A stretch of DNA of 64,000 bases from a virus. Every line of letters starts with the position of its first letter. Positions within the stretch are counted from its first letter, which is position 1. The stretch is taken from IMG/VR virus record IMGVR_UViG_3300017989_006421, positions 29,570 through 93,569 of that record, one strand, 5' to 3'. Shown one piece after another: positions 32,502-42,114 of this stretch. Both the position numbers and the translations under genes were made by a program. The notes beneath the pieces are model-generated. The model was not told the DNA's origin, ran no database searches, and was given only the letters and a program-made list of their open reading frames with translations.

Positions 32502-33092
32502 ATGTTCTTTAGTCGGATAAAAAAGCTATTGGACGCGTTGTTGTACGAGAATACAGCCGCAGAGTACTGGGCGACGTGCAATATTGCAGCTAAGAGTGCC
32601 GCGGAAGTAGCCAGGCAAAGACCCACGGATGAGAACGTTAGAGCAGCGGAGGTTTCTGCGGCTGAGTTTGCGGCACTAGATAAACCACATCTAGATGTTT
32701 CAGCGGCTGTTCTAGCCGAGGCTTGGAAAGACGCCCCTTCGTGGACTGCTTTTGAAGAGGCTTGTAATGAGCTATACCGGGCTATTGACGAAAACCGAGT
32801 ATATCAGCAGGCTCAGTATGCGTATGACGCAGCTGGGGCGAAGAGGGTTTCATGCGAGTGGGTGTGTAAGCGAATAGCTGATCCTGACAGAGCAAAAGCA
32901 AAGAAAGCTGCTGCCAGAGCGGTCGAAGCAGTGAAAGAAGCTAAGCGTGCGCGTGATGCTTTGCCAAACCCCAGTCTAGCAGCAGTGCATCGCAAGTGGT
33001 GTCAAGAATTTCAGCAGCTACTAGCTAGCGATTTGCCCACGGAGACTTGCGTGAGCAGACCGCATTTTGCGCGACCCAAGCGGCCACGGTAG
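32502..33092 (+). CDS. Ala-rich helical protein
   Basis: 196 residues from ATG 32502, behind GGAGG. The composition is rich in Ala, Glu, Lys and Arg with helix-forming repeats, and the tail is basic. No family recognised. Confidence 0.55.
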   Translation: MFFSRIKKLLDALLYENTAAEYWATCNIAAKSAAEVARQRPTDENVRAAEVSAAEFAALDKPHLDVSAAVLAEAWKDAPSWTAFEEACNELYRAIDENRVYQQAQYAYDAAGAKRVSCEWVCKRIADPDRAKAKKAAARAVEAVKEAKRARDALPNPSLAAVHRKWCQEFQQLLASDLPTETCVSRPHFARPKRPR

Positions 33093-33096
33093 CTAG

Positions 33097-33192
33097 ATGT
33101 GTAGGTTGAGTCGTTTCGTCGTTAGCTTCTACGGAACACGTACGCTTGCGGCGGTTGCGGATGGGATTGTCCGAGAAGAAATGGGTCACTAG
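33097..33192 (+). CDS. Possible 31-residue peptide
   Basis: ATG 33097 to TAG 33192 fills the gap before the DHH gene. There is no clear RBS and no recognised family. Coding status doubtful. Confidence 0.2.
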   Translation: MCRLSRFVVSFYGTRTLAAVADGIVREEMGH

Positions 33193-33204
33193 CTGGAGAA
33201 GAAT

Positions 33205-34317
33205 GTGGATATCGCGTCCTGGAAACCCAACCCAGTAGTTGAAGCCCAATTTGAGGGGTTTTTGGCTTTAGTAGAAGCGAATAAGACCAAGAAGTGGTTT
33301 CTATTCAGTCATGACGCCCCTGATCCGGATTCTATGGCCTCGATTATGGGTCTGGAATTCCTTCTTAAGATGCTGGGCGTAGAGTCGATAGTAGGTTGTC
33401 ACTTTGGTCCGATCGGGGATCATCGAAATATGGCTATGAAATCGGTTCTGGATATTTCGTTGAATCAACTAAGTTCTAAATCACTTCAAGAGTGTGATTG
33501 GAACGACTCAGTTATTGTACTGTTGGATTGTAGTCCAGGTAGTTCCAATATTTCTTGCTTAGGTTCGATTCCTGCACCGAAGTTGGTAATTGATCACCAC
33601 CGCACCGATCAAAAACATGCAGAGGACTGTCTTTACATCGTAGATATGGTAGGAGCCACCTCTACTTTGATTTGTAATTTGGGACACCAGATAGTTGCTT
33701 ATCTGCGTGAAGGGGATCATGACTTCTTGTCTGGGGAAACACAAGATCTTGCTACTGCGTTGGCTGTGGCGATTAAAACAGATACTAGGGATTTTCGATC
33801 TGATAACGTGACTCCAGGGGATTTTCGTGCATACCAATTCGCTAGTCAATACGCTAGCGAAGATGATTTAGACCAGATCGTAAATTACCAAATCCCTTCG
33901 TATGTAATGGATTACTTGATGCAGGGGTGGAAAAACCGGCTTGAGCCTCACGCCCCCAATTTCATAACCGGTATTGGTTTTATCAACCCCGACCACAAAG
34001 CTTGCCTGTCTCTTCTGGCTGAAGAATTCCTGCAAGTTGAAGGGGTTGGTTTGGTTGTAGTCTACGGCTTAGTGGAAAATGCTCTAATGGCTTCTGTTCG
34101 CATTAGACAACAGAGCACACGTGATGCTAGACTGGTAATTGATGGTGTCTTCGGTAAGGAGTTTGGAGGAACTAAAGCGAAAAATCGGGTGGGCGGGGCT
34201 GCGGTTCCTTTCAACATTTTTGATGTCAGCGGTTTTGGTGAATCTGACAAAGCCCAGTTCTGGGGACTTGTAAAAACTCAGGTCGAGTCTAAGTTTATCC
34301 AAACATTGTCGAAATAA
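33205..34317 (+). CDS. DHH/DHHA1-family phosphoesterase
   Basis: 370 residues from GTG 33205, behind GGAGAA. Manganese-binding DHH motifs: SHDAPDPDS at about residue 34, VLLDCSPG and VIDHH. The C-terminal domain ends with GG-rich GGTKAKNRVGGAAV, typical of DHHA1 nucleic-acid binding. NrnA-type enzymes degrade nano-RNAs or cyclic-dinucleotide products (pApA); a phage copy could recycle RNA or blunt nucleotide signalling. RecJ-type DNA exonuclease activity is less likely at this length. Confidence 0.78.
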   Translation: MDIASWKPNPVVEAQFEGFLALVEANKTKKWFLFSHDAPDPDSMASIMGLEFLLKMLGVESIVGCHFGPIGDHRNMAMKSVLDISLNQLSSKSLQECDWNDSVIVLLDCSPGSSNISCLGSIPAPKLVIDHHRTDQKHAEDCLYIVDMVGATSTLICNLGHQIVAYLREGDHDFLSGETQDLATALAVAIKTDTRDFRSDNVTPGDFRAYQFASQYASEDDLDQIVNYQIPSYVMDYLMQGWKNRLEPHAPNFITGIGFINPDHKACLSLLAEEFLQVEGVGLVVVYGLVENALMASVRIRQQSTRDARLVIDGVFGKEFGGTKAKNRVGGAAVPFNIFDVSGFGESDKAQFWGLVKTQVESKFIQTLSK

Positions 34318-34322
34318 CCTAT

Positions 34323-35120
34323 ATGTCAAAGAAAGTCCAAATTGTTCCCTCGTTCACTTTACCTTGTTATCTTCATGGCGAGACTGTAGAATCTGAGGTT
34401 CTAAGGAAAAAATGTTTCTTTGGATTCGAGGGGAAAGCAGAAGAAATTGCCGACATAGACCAGCGAGACGAGTTTCACGAGTTTCATGGGGTGCGAGTAC
34501 AGATTTGTCGATTGATAAAAGAGGTGGGCTCAGAAGAAATCACTGGTGTGGAGCTGTCGAGATTATCTGTTTTGATCGAACGCTTTATGGCTCTGCGAGC
34601 ATCCCTTTGTGAGATCAATATAGGGCTAGTTTTTGCCACTGTGCGAAGGAAAATTTGGGGGCATCACGAGCAGAGAGATGATCTTGTTGGTGATGGGACG
34701 CTCACTTTACTAAAATGTCTTTGGGGGTTTAACCCCTACCGAGGTTTCCGGTTTTCTTCTTATGCCTTTAAGGCTATTTATACGGACATCCTTCGGATTC
34801 TAGCTCGTCAGAAAGTTCACCGCCCCCTGTGCTATTCTTTGAATACGGAAGATGCTATACTCCCAACTACCTTAGTAACACCGCCGCCCACCCCAAGTTT
34901 GGAATGGGCTATTGATCGGATACGGCAGATTCTTGACGACCCCGCCAACGGTCTCTCTTTACGTGAGTTGTTTATTTTGAGACAGTCCTACACTTACGAC
35001 GTAAAGCCGCCTACTTTGGATACTATTGGGAAAGATTTGGGGATTTCCAAAGAGCGGGTTCGTCAGATTCGTAATAAAACGCTTCACAAATTGAAAACCC
35101 AGCTAACCAAGGTCTTGTGA
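34323..35120 (+). CDS. Phage RNA polymerase sigma factor (sigma-70 family)
   Basis: A 265-residue sigma factor. Region 2 is visible in DLVGDGTLTLLKCLWGFNP and FRFSSYAFKAIYTDILR (core binding and -10 recognition), and region 4 in TLDTIGKDLGISKERVRQI (helix-turn-helix for -35 recognition). The N-terminal part lacks region 1. It probably redirects host RNA polymerase to middle or late phage promoters; the TTCGTTATAAA elements at 18.2 and 27.6 kb are candidates. Confidence 0.82.
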   Translation: MSKKVQIVPSFTLPCYLHGETVESEVLRKKCFFGFEGKAEEIADIDQRDEFHEFHGVRVQICRLIKEVGSEEITGVELSRLSVLIERFMALRASLCEINIGLVFATVRRKIWGHHEQRDDLVGDGTLTLLKCLWGFNPYRGFRFSSYAFKAIYTDILRILARQKVHRPLCYSLNTEDAILPTTLVTPPPTPSLEWAIDRIRQILDDPANGLSLRELFILRQSYTYDVKPPTLDTIGKDLGISKERVRQIRNKTLHKLKTQLTKVL

Positions 35121-35443
35121 TGGTTTTTGACCCTAGTCGAATACTGGTTTTTGCTCTGGTCTCGTACTGGCTTACTTTTGTGGCGATGTACTCTAAGATA
35201 TGTGTTATTCGGGTTATCCGAGTGTACCTAAGAAAGCGTATTCGTTTTTTTCGGGATCAACTGGTTTGTGCCATGTGTACAGGAACAGTAGCCAGTTTTC
35301 TGGTGTCTGGGGTTAGTTGGCTGGGGGGTGGATCGTTAGTAATAGTAAACCCATTTTGTGATGCAGCTTTGGGGGCTTCCTGCTGTTATTTGTTTGACCT
35401 GATCACGACCAAACTAGAAGGTTCTCACCAGGATGCTAACTAA
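35117..35443 (+). CDS. Small membrane protein, DUF1360-like
   Basis: 108 residues with two or three hydrophobic segments. The pattern RDQLVCAMCTGTVASFLVSG resembles the Cys-containing segment of DUF1360 proteins found in phages. It overlaps the sigma-factor and methyltransferase genes. Function unknown. Confidence 0.5.
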   Translation: MMVFDPSRILVFALVSYWLTFVAMYSKICVIRVIRVYLRKRIRFFRDQLVCAMCTGTVASFLVSGVSWLGGGSLVIVNPFCDAALGASCCYLFDLITTKLEGSHQDAN

Positions 35444-36251
35444 AACGCTTTTGCATGATTCCCAACAGCCGTGGCCTCTTCTAAAAGAGAAAGCCGCTTC
35501 ATTGGTATACGCAGATCCCCCGTTCAATATTGGGGTCGATTATGATCAACACGACGATAAGATGTTGGAAGCTGATTATCGAGAATTCGCTGAAAAATGG
35601 GTGGATCAAGCATTCTTACATTTGAAGGTGTCGGGTTGGTTGGTGATTTGTTGCGCTCCTGAATTGGTGTACTTGTACCAGGACATAGCATACAAGCGGG
35701 GGTTCATCTATCATGATACTGTTGCTTGGTATCGCACATTCGGAAATCAAAGCCAATCAAATAAACGGCTCAGTCGGGGGTGGACGGCGGTATTGCTCTT
35801 CAATCTATCACGAGAAACTACGCCTAACTGGGACCACATCCGGGTTCCCAGTGATCGAATGATAAAATACCAAGATAAACGAGCCAGTCCCAAAGGAAAG
35901 ATTCCACAAAACGTCTGGCAAATTAGTCAAGTTTGCGGGACGTTTAAAGAACGTGAGGGGTGGCACAAATGTCAACAACCAATGAAACTGGTTTATCGGC
36001 TCGTGGTGTCATTGACTAAACCCAAAAATTTGGTCATTGACCCTTTTTCTGGATCGGCCACCACTTTGGCTGTTTGTGAATTGGTGGGTCGGAGGGGTGT
36101 GGGTCTCGAAATCAGTGAGAACTACGTTAAACGAGGGAACATTAGAGTTCAAACTATTCAGCAGTTCACTGTTCCTGAGAAACGTAGAACATTGTCACGG
36201 CTGCGAGAAGGGCTAATTCAACACGAGTGTCCTCGGTGTGGGTGGAGATAA
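35433..36251 (+). CDS. DNA N6-adenine/N4-cytosine methyltransferase, beta-type order
   Basis: 272 residues. Catalytic motif IV comes first (YADPPFNIGVDY, near residue 30) and SAM-binding motif I last (VIDPFSGSATTL, then GVGLEISENYVKRG). This IV-then-I order is that of the beta class. The C-terminus has CPRCGW, a possible half zinc knuckle. No cognate endonuclease is next to it, so it is probably an orphan enzyme protecting phage DNA. Confidence 0.86.
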   Translation: MLTKTLLHDSQQPWPLLKEKAASLVYADPPFNIGVDYDQHDDKMLEADYREFAEKWVDQAFLHLKVSGWLVICCAPELVYLYQDIAYKRGFIYHDTVAWYRTFGNQSQSNKRLSRGWTAVLLFNLSRETTPNWDHIRVPSDRMIKYQDKRASPKGKIPQNVWQISQVCGTFKEREGWHKCQQPMKLVYRLVVSLTKPKNLVIDPFSGSATTLAVCELVGRRGVGLEISENYVKRGNIRVQTIQQFTVPEKRRTLSRLREGLIQHECPRCGWR

Positions 36252-36252
36252 T

Positions 36253-36822
36253 ATGAATAAAACGCGGAGTGTTTTAGAACAAATGGATCGAGTTTGTTCG
36301 CGAACTCCAGCGGATGAATACCGAGATTCTAAAATTCGATTTCGTGATGCCAAGCACGCTCGACAATGGCATAAACTAACGGCTCAGAGGTTGCGTCGTC
36401 TTTGTCGGTGTCATCGAGCAGGAAAAGCCAGCTTTCCTCTCTTCAGTGTGCAATACAAACCACGAGACAAATTTGGGTGGTGGGATGTCTACCTGTGGCT
36501 ACCAAATCGTTGGTGGGGCTGGTCAAATCGTTGGGTTTTTACTATCGAAGTAAAGGAATGTTTCCTATCACTAGCTATTGAAGACGTTCGTACAGCTGTA
36601 TACTTTCATGGTTTTCAAGAGGTTCTTACTAAAGACCGTGTGGAGTTGTGGGCCTGGATCGAGCAGAACATCGATAGGGTACTGAGTAAACCAATAATCG
36701 AGTTCGATACTGTCTATACTAATCGGGATCTTTTATCTGGTTCAGATTTGGCCCCCTTTACCGAGGCGTGGTTGCGTAAATGGGTGCCAGAATTAACCGA
36801 GGAGGCAGTTGATGAATCCTGA
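36253..36822 (+). CDS. Trp-rich hypothetical protein
   Basis: 189 residues from ATG 36253, with GGTGGAG before it. A basic head is followed by a Trp-rich beta region (WWDVYLWLPNRWWGWSNRW). No family recognised. It precedes the P-loop kinase gene with an 11-bp overlap. Confidence 0.55.
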   Translation: MNKTRSVLEQMDRVCSRTPADEYRDSKIRFRDAKHARQWHKLTAQRLRRLCRCHRAGKASFPLFSVQYKPRDKFGWWDVYLWLPNRWWGWSNRWVFTIEVKECFLSLAIEDVRTAVYFHGFQEVLTKDRVELWAWIEQNIDRVLSKPIIEFDTVYTNRDLLSGSDLAPFTEAWLRKWVPELTEEAVDES

Positions 36823-37534
36823 AATCAGTTTTCCAATGACTATAGATGTTACTCCAGATGAAGAGTACCCGGTTCGGATACTGGAGGCCTATCGCCGTAG
36901 TTGTGATGTCAGATGGAATACCACTGGACCTTCTTGTGTTCAAGCGAATAAAGATCAACAAAAGCGTGCCACAGTTTTAGACCAAGCCTTAGTTCAACTT
37001 AAGAGGGCAACAGAGGTGCACACAGAAAAAGAACACCCACCTACTTTGCATGTCTTGTGTGGTCTACCGGGTGTGGGGAAAACCAAGTGGGCAAAAGAAC
37101 ACCTGAAAGACCACCCAGATACAGTCGTTATTGATATTGATTGTATTACTGCAATGTTGCACGGTGGGGTGTACACTGATTACCAGCGAAAATTCCAACC
37201 TTTGTACAAGGCCATAGAATGGGACTGCATTAAAAACGCCCTCTTAAATGGTCGAGACGTGATTGTTGATAAAGTGTGTCACCTCAGGAGTACGCGAGTT
37301 CGTTTTCGGGAACTCGCTCAACAACTACACGCCCGAACTACACTGGTTTTATTCGCCACTGCTTCGAGTCCCGAAGAACTAATCGATCGTCGAATGGAAA
37401 ACGCCAGAGGGTTTAGCAGAGAGCACTGGACGGGGGTTATTAAAGAAAGGGCATATCAATCCGATTTCGCTGATGCAGAATCAGAGGGGTTTGATAACGC
37501 TATAACGGTTGGTAACAAAATGAGGCAAGTGTAA
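36812..37534 (+). CDS. P-loop kinase, polynucleotide-kinase-like (AAA_33 type)
   Basis: 240 residues from ATG 36812, behind GAGGAGG. Walker A is GLPGVGKTKWA (near residue 90), a DID metal motif follows, and an RxxxxR-type lid (RRMENARGF) lies near the end. The fold resembles the kinase half of T4 Pnk and small zeta-type kinases. It could phosphorylate 5' ends for the RNA ligase at 3.4 kb, or a nucleoside or base. Confidence 0.65.
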   Translation: MNPEISFPMTIDVTPDEEYPVRILEAYRRSCDVRWNTTGPSCVQANKDQQKRATVLDQALVQLKRATEVHTEKEHPPTLHVLCGLPGVGKTKWAKEHLKDHPDTVVIDIDCITAMLHGGVYTDYQRKFQPLYKAIEWDCIKNALLNGRDVIVDKVCHLRSTRVRFRELAQQLHARTTLVLFATASSPEELIDRRMENARGFSREHWTGVIKERAYQSDFADAESEGFDNAITVGNKMRQV

Positions 37535-37962
37535 TGGTTCCCGAAAAAAGAGTGTATTTAGCTGGTCCTATGTCTGGACTACCCGAGGCCAATTTCCCTG
37601 AATTCAAAAGGGTTAGGGAAATCCTGCGTAAAAACCGGTTTAAAGTTGTGTGCCCCGCTGAAATGACCAAGGCTCTGGGAGGGGGTAGACGAGAATGCAT
37701 GCTTCGAGATGTACAACATGTTTTGAATTTAAACAAATCGGAGGGTCATGGACAGAGCGGGTGTGTGATTATCCTTCCTAATTGGCGGGAGTCAACCGGC
37801 GCTAATACTGAGGTATTGGTTGCTTGGCAAATCGGTATCAACGTATATGAGTATACTGATTTGGAAAAGGACCCTTTCTTTTCCTTAACTCTACTCCACA
37901 CGGTTCCTTCGCGATTGCCTTATTCTAGTAATCCTTCTTATCGGCCTACCACTTTGGAATAA
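37534..37962 (+). CDS. DUF4406 / nucleoside 2-deoxyribosyltransferase-like protein
   Basis: 142 residues. VYLAGPMSGLPEANFPEF is the DUF4406 signature, and NWRESTGANTEVLVAWQIG carries the conserved acidic residue. The fold is shared with nucleoside 2-deoxyribosyltransferases, which cleave or exchange the N-glycosidic bond; activity of DUF4406 members is unproven. Given the modified-nucleotide genes here, a role in base exchange or nucleotide clean-up is possible. Confidence 0.72.
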   Translation: MVPEKRVYLAGPMSGLPEANFPEFKRVREILRKNRFKVVCPAEMTKALGGGRRECMLRDVQHVLNLNKSEGHGQSGCVIILPNWRESTGANTEVLVAWQIGINVYEYTDLEKDPFFSLTLLHTVPSRLPYSSNPSYRPTTLE

Positions 37963-38071
37963 CCGCCTGTTAAAGCGAAATTGCTGAACTTGATACGCGG
38001 TTGTCCAGATTAAGAAATCAGAATTAGGATCTTTTTAGAGCGTTTCACCGGTTCTTTTAACCGATGAAAAT

Positions 38072-40435
38072 ATGCACATTCAATTTGGTCTTTTAGAAGC
38101 CAAAAATGCGACTACTTTCCAACACCTGAAGATTGACCTAGGTACCCCCGGTCTGAATTTGATTCTGGGGCATAACTCCGAGGATGGTCAAAGCAATGGG
38201 TCTGGAAAGAGCAACATTTTTGAGATAGTCAATCACATCCTATTCGGGAACACTGGCAAGACTATTAAAAAAGATTCTATCATTCGTTGGTCCAGTGACT
38301 CTGGGTACAGGGGGTCTCTGTGCGTTAGTATAGGCGGTAAAGACCTCCAAATCGAACAGTGGCGGGGCGTTCCCAAATCGGGGAACGGAATGCGGGTGGT
38401 TTTAGCTGGGGAAGATCTCAGTTCTGATTTGAATACGACTCAAACACTACCCCAGCAAATACTGGGTATGACTCCCCACGAATGGACTTGCTTGTGTTAT
38501 CTCATGCAGGGTTATGCTCACCCCTTCCTCGATAACACTCGTGGCGGGAAAAGTCGTCGGGATTTGCTCAGCCAGATTTATTCTCTGAGATTCGGGGATT
38601 ATCTCAGAGAGACCAAGGATCAACTCAAACAACTACAGAATGATTTGACCGAATCCGAATCAAATATTCAGGGTAGGTTTGAACAGGCCGAGGAAGAAAG
38701 GAAAGAGATTGATCTCGATGAAACTGTCGAGAAGTTAGAATCGGTAGCTGTTGAGTTGCTCGCTAAGAGGGAAGAGAAGAAGCACAAAGAGGTCCAGGCT
38801 ACTCGATTCAAGGAGTTTTCTAAACTGCGGGCGTCCATTGACAAAGCAGAGACTGCCTTAGAAGACACCACCACTAAACCTTCCGCCAAAAAAACTCCCC
38901 AAGCAATGATAACTGATTGGGTCGACTCGATCTCGGGGTTGGAATCGGCTCTGCCTCTGTTAAAGAGAAGGTCACGTATAACGGAAGAATTGGGGACGTT
39001 GGAAGAGAAAGTTCAAGACGTAGATGAGCCAGAAGCGCTGGGACCAGAGATAGTTCGTCTTACCAAAAAGCTCAAGAAAAACGCAGGACTTTATCTGGAG
39101 CTTAACCGATCCCTGGGGATCGCACATGAATTGAAAGAATTGATCGGGGAGAGGGATGCTTCTGAATTCAAATTCTCTGGACAGGAACATCTGGATCAGT
39201 TGAAAACCCAGGTAGCTAATCTGAAGGTCGAGGGGAAAGAGCTTTCCCACCGAAGAAAACTTGTCGAGGCCGGGAAGTGTTCAGAGTGTGGCCAGGACAT
39301 TCATGATGATCAAACAGTAGAAACTTTGGATGCGGCCATATCGCAGTGTAAGACTGATTGTCAACGGATAAAGAATGAAGTTGGTAACCAAGAAACAAAC
39401 GCAGTCGTGGACAAGTTGTTCGGGAAGTTACCGACGACTTCTCTTTCCACTTTTTTCACTGGACTGATTGAAGCTGAAGAACGGGTTAAGCTTCTACAGA
39501 AGAAGATTAGACGGCTTGAGAAGTTACAGCGGACCTTTGGACGAATCACCGAACTTCAAGAATCCTTAGGGGATATAGGGGAAGTCGAAGACGGATGTCC
39601 AGAAGATGTATCTGATCAAATTGCTAAACTGAAGGGAAAACTCGCTAAGGCTAGAGAACAGAATGGATTGTGGGTCGATTATGAAACGACTAAAATAGCC
39701 ACTCAAAAACGAATCGCAGATCTCAAGTCACAACTAAAGGAAATGGGAAAGGTAACAGAGGTATCTAGCGAGGACACGAAAGCTCTCCAGGCTGTGATAG
39801 ATTCTATCTTAGAAGAGCGGGCTCGTCTAAAACAGAAAATCGCTCGGGTCAAGGAATTGAACAAGCTTGTCCGAGATTTGAAAAAACGAAGGCAGGGACT
39901 TGATGCTAAAAGGGAGAAGATTTCGACTTATGAAATCCTCTCTTACTTGTTTGGTCCTAAAGGCTTTTCACTTCGCATCGGGGGGATAGTCAAGCAGTTG
40001 AATGAACGGTTTGAACGATACATCAGTATTCTATTTCCAGAATACCGCAATGGATTTCGTTGTCGAATCGCTAGTTCAGAGGAAGAGATATACTTAGATT
40101 GTGAAAGCAGTCAGGGGTATGAAGCTACCATGGCTAGCCTTAGTGGAGGCGAGAGAAGAAAGGTAGCCATAGCAGCCATGCTCTCGCTTCGGGATTACAC
40201 CCCTCACCACAAGCAGTCTAATTTACTGGTCCTCGATGAGTTTGACCAGCATTGTACTGAGGACAACCGTCATCGAATCATCGATGCTTTAGAAGACCAC
40301 CGGTCTCAAAACCCCGAGACCGCTATTTGGGTTATTACCCATTCAGAGGGGGTTCAGACTCGGGACTGTTGGAATAGGGTTATCAGAGTTAATAAGAAAA
40401 AGGGGTCTAGCTCTTTGGAGACGGTGGTTGGATGA
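38072..40435 (+). CDS. sbcC: SbcC/Rad50-type ATPase subunit of a nuclease complex
   Basis: 787 residues, nearer to T4 gp46 length than to bacterial SbcC. ABC ATPase halves flank a long coiled coil. The N-terminal Walker A is SNGSGKSNIFE, a zinc-hook CSECGQ lies mid-coil, the signature LSGGERRK is near residue 690, and Walker B LLVLDEFD near 720. Partner of the SbcD-type nuclease at 56.0 kb, acting on DNA ends in recombination and packaging-linked repair. A 109-bp gap with a small hairpin precedes it. Confidence 0.92.
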   Translation: MHIQFGLLEAKNATTFQHLKIDLGTPGLNLILGHNSEDGQSNGSGKSNIFEIVNHILFGNTGKTIKKDSIIRWSSDSGYRGSLCVSIGGKDLQIEQWRGVPKSGNGMRVVLAGEDLSSDLNTTQTLPQQILGMTPHEWTCLCYLMQGYAHPFLDNTRGGKSRRDLLSQIYSLRFGDYLRETKDQLKQLQNDLTESESNIQGRFEQAEEERKEIDLDETVEKLESVAVELLAKREEKKHKEVQATRFKEFSKLRASIDKAETALEDTTTKPSAKKTPQAMITDWVDSISGLESALPLLKRRSRITEELGTLEEKVQDVDEPEALGPEIVRLTKKLKKNAGLYLELNRSLGIAHELKELIGERDASEFKFSGQEHLDQLKTQVANLKVEGKELSHRRKLVEAGKCSECGQDIHDDQTVETLDAAISQCKTDCQRIKNEVGNQETNAVVDKLFGKLPTTSLSTFFTGLIEAEERVKLLQKKIRRLEKLQRTFGRITELQESLGDIGEVEDGCPEDVSDQIAKLKGKLAKAREQNGLWVDYETTKIATQKRIADLKSQLKEMGKVTEVSSEDTKALQAVIDSILEERARLKQKIARVKELNKLVRDLKKRRQGLDAKREKISTYEILSYLFGPKGFSLRIGGIVKQLNERFERYISILFPEYRNGFRCRIASSEEEIYLDCESSQGYEATMASLSGGERRKVAIAAMLSLRDYTPHHKQSNLLVLDEFDQHCTEDNRHRIIDALEDHRSQNPETAIWVITHSEGVQTRDCWNRVIRVNKKKGSSSLETVVG

Positions 40436-41025
40436 AATTTGGTAAATTACGAGTTGACCCTCATTCAGTGTCTACTAAGACTTGGACGGATCTTCTCCAG
40501 GGGGTGGTGGGGGATTTTGAATGCAGAATACACAGGATAGCTTTGGACAAGGAGGCGATCCAGCTTCGTCTAACTCTGTCAGAATCGGGGTATTTCAAAT
40601 TGCCTTTTTTGCCCAAATCGAGCCCCGGAAAAAACGACCTGGTTCTTACCCTGGATGAATACCTTTTATTCGGGAGGGTACTCTCCTCTGTTTTTGTTAA
40701 GAGAGTGTCTTCTTCCCAGGCTCTAGTTAACCCCGTCTTTAACTTTCTCAAGGGGGAATGCCGAGCATTTTGTGTGTGGTGTTTACAACAAATGCCTCGG
40801 TTTAAGATTCAGCTATTGGATTCCATTGTCTTGTCCCGGCCCCCCAAGGGAAAAACTGTATTTCAAATTCCGTTGACTAATACAGGGATGTTGTTTGGTC
40901 CTGAAGAATTCAAAGGAATGGAGGGGATCAGAATCAGTACCAAGAAAGGGAGGCCAGTGTTGCTGGTTCCTGTTAAGTCCAAGTTTATTTGGGAGTGGAT
41001 ATTTCATTATGACTACCGAGTGTGA
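40432..41025 (+). CDS. Hypothetical protein
   Basis: 197 residues, coupled to sbcC by ATGA. Mixed alpha/beta with a beta-rich N-terminal half. No family recognised; position suggests a role in recombination or replication. Confidence 0.6.
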   Translation: MKFGKLRVDPHSVSTKTWTDLLQGVVGDFECRIHRIALDKEAIQLRLTLSESGYFKLPFLPKSSPGKNDLVLTLDEYLLFGRVLSSVFVKRVSSSQALVNPVFNFLKGECRAFCVWCLQQMPRFKIQLLDSIVLSRPPKGKTVFQIPLTNTGMLFGPEEFKGMEGIRISTKKGRPVLLVPVKSKFIWEWIFHYDYRV

Positions 41026-41449
41026 TTTCCCGCCTCTACTTGAAGCCATACGAGACGTGTTAGACAAAATGGGGTTTGACGGGAACACCCCGCCTAAAGG
41101 GTGGGTGGATACTGAACGAGGTGTGAAGCATTGGCGCGTTGTATTGGATATGGATAGAAATGTTCGAATCCTGTACACCAAGAAAGCGATCTTCCCACAA
41201 ACCCGTTATATTATCCAGGTAGAAACGTTGGACATCCGTCTGGATCAACAATCTGCTAAACAAGTTCGGGCCGTAGTATATGATACAAGAGGTGGGAACA
41301 CCTCATTGTATCAAACCGATAAGGTGGATTGTTATCTGCCTGATTTTCCTGAAGTAGAACGGGAAGTCCGTAAAACAGCTATTGGGTGGTTGATATCACA
41401 CTTCCCCGACCATCTTAATCCTCTTGCTTATTGGGAGAGTCATGAATGA
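41009..41449 (+). CDS. Hypothetical protein
   Basis: 146 residues from ATG 41009. The body is beta-rich with an aromatic C-terminus. No family recognised. Confidence 0.55.
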   Translation: MTTECDFPPLLEAIRDVLDKMGFDGNTPPKGWVDTERGVKHWRVVLDMDRNVRILYTKKAIFPQTRYIIQVETLDIRLDQQSAKQVRAVVYDTRGGNTSLYQTDKVDCYLPDFPEVEREVRKTAIGWLISHFPDHLNPLAYWESHE

Positions 41450-42114
41450 TGCGATTTATAAAAATGTATGGCCTTCAACGGACTCACACCAATTGGATGG
41501 AGTGGATCTTAGCCGCTAATTTTGATGTGACCGTACTGGTTAATGAGATGGGGTGGAAACACGGCTCGATAAACACCAATGACCCCGATTGGACTCAACT
41601 GGCAACTGTCCCCAAACTGAGAGGGAAAGTACCCGCTCTTCAAGCTGCTTATCAGCAGGGGGAACTGAAGTGGTGTTTTTGCGTGAAAAACCCCTTTGCT
41701 TGGTACCGTAGCTTTCGTGCGTATCGACAGGGGGCATCTCTGACAGAGGCTATGCAGATGTGGAACCAAAGGAACGCCCACTATCTGCAATACTTTGAAG
41801 CCCACAAAGCTAATTGTGGGTTTGTTCGATATGAAGCCCTCCTCGGGTCTTCGCATCGGGTTCTCAGTCGATTAGCTAAGAAACTTCAACTCACCCGAAC
41901 TACCACCAAAGCGTTTGTCCTGGCCCAAAAGATAATGAATAAAGGTAGTCAGGAGACCAGAAAGCCATTTGATCCTTCGTATTATCTCCAACACCGTTAC
42001 TTAGATGATTTGACTCCGGATATAATCAGAATCATTCTGAAATTAGTCAATAGAGATTTGGTTTCCAAGTTTGACTATGACGCCATCTATCGTCTTGCTC
42101 AGGAGAGGGTTTGA
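41446..42114 (+). CDS. Sulfotransferase-like P-loop protein
   Basis: 222 residues. YGLQRTHTNWMEWIL near the N-terminus resembles the 5'-phosphosulfate-binding loop of PAPS sulfotransferases, and VKNPFAWYRSFRAY resembles the 3'-phosphate-binding segment (R/K-x-P-x-x-x-Y-S). The ATGA overlap with both neighbours places it in the recombination/replication operon. Substrate unknown; the loop lacks the usual Lys, so binding is uncertain. Confidence 0.58.
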   Translation: MMRFIKMYGLQRTHTNWMEWILAANFDVTVLVNEMGWKHGSINTNDPDWTQLATVPKLRGKVPALQAAYQQGELKWCFCVKNPFAWYRSFRAYRQGASLTEAMQMWNQRNAHYLQYFEAHKANCGFVRYEALLGSSHRVLSRLAKKLQLTRTTTKAFVLAQKIMNKGSQETRKPFDPSYYLQHRYLDDLTPDIIRIILKLVNRDLVSKFDYDAIYRLAQERV

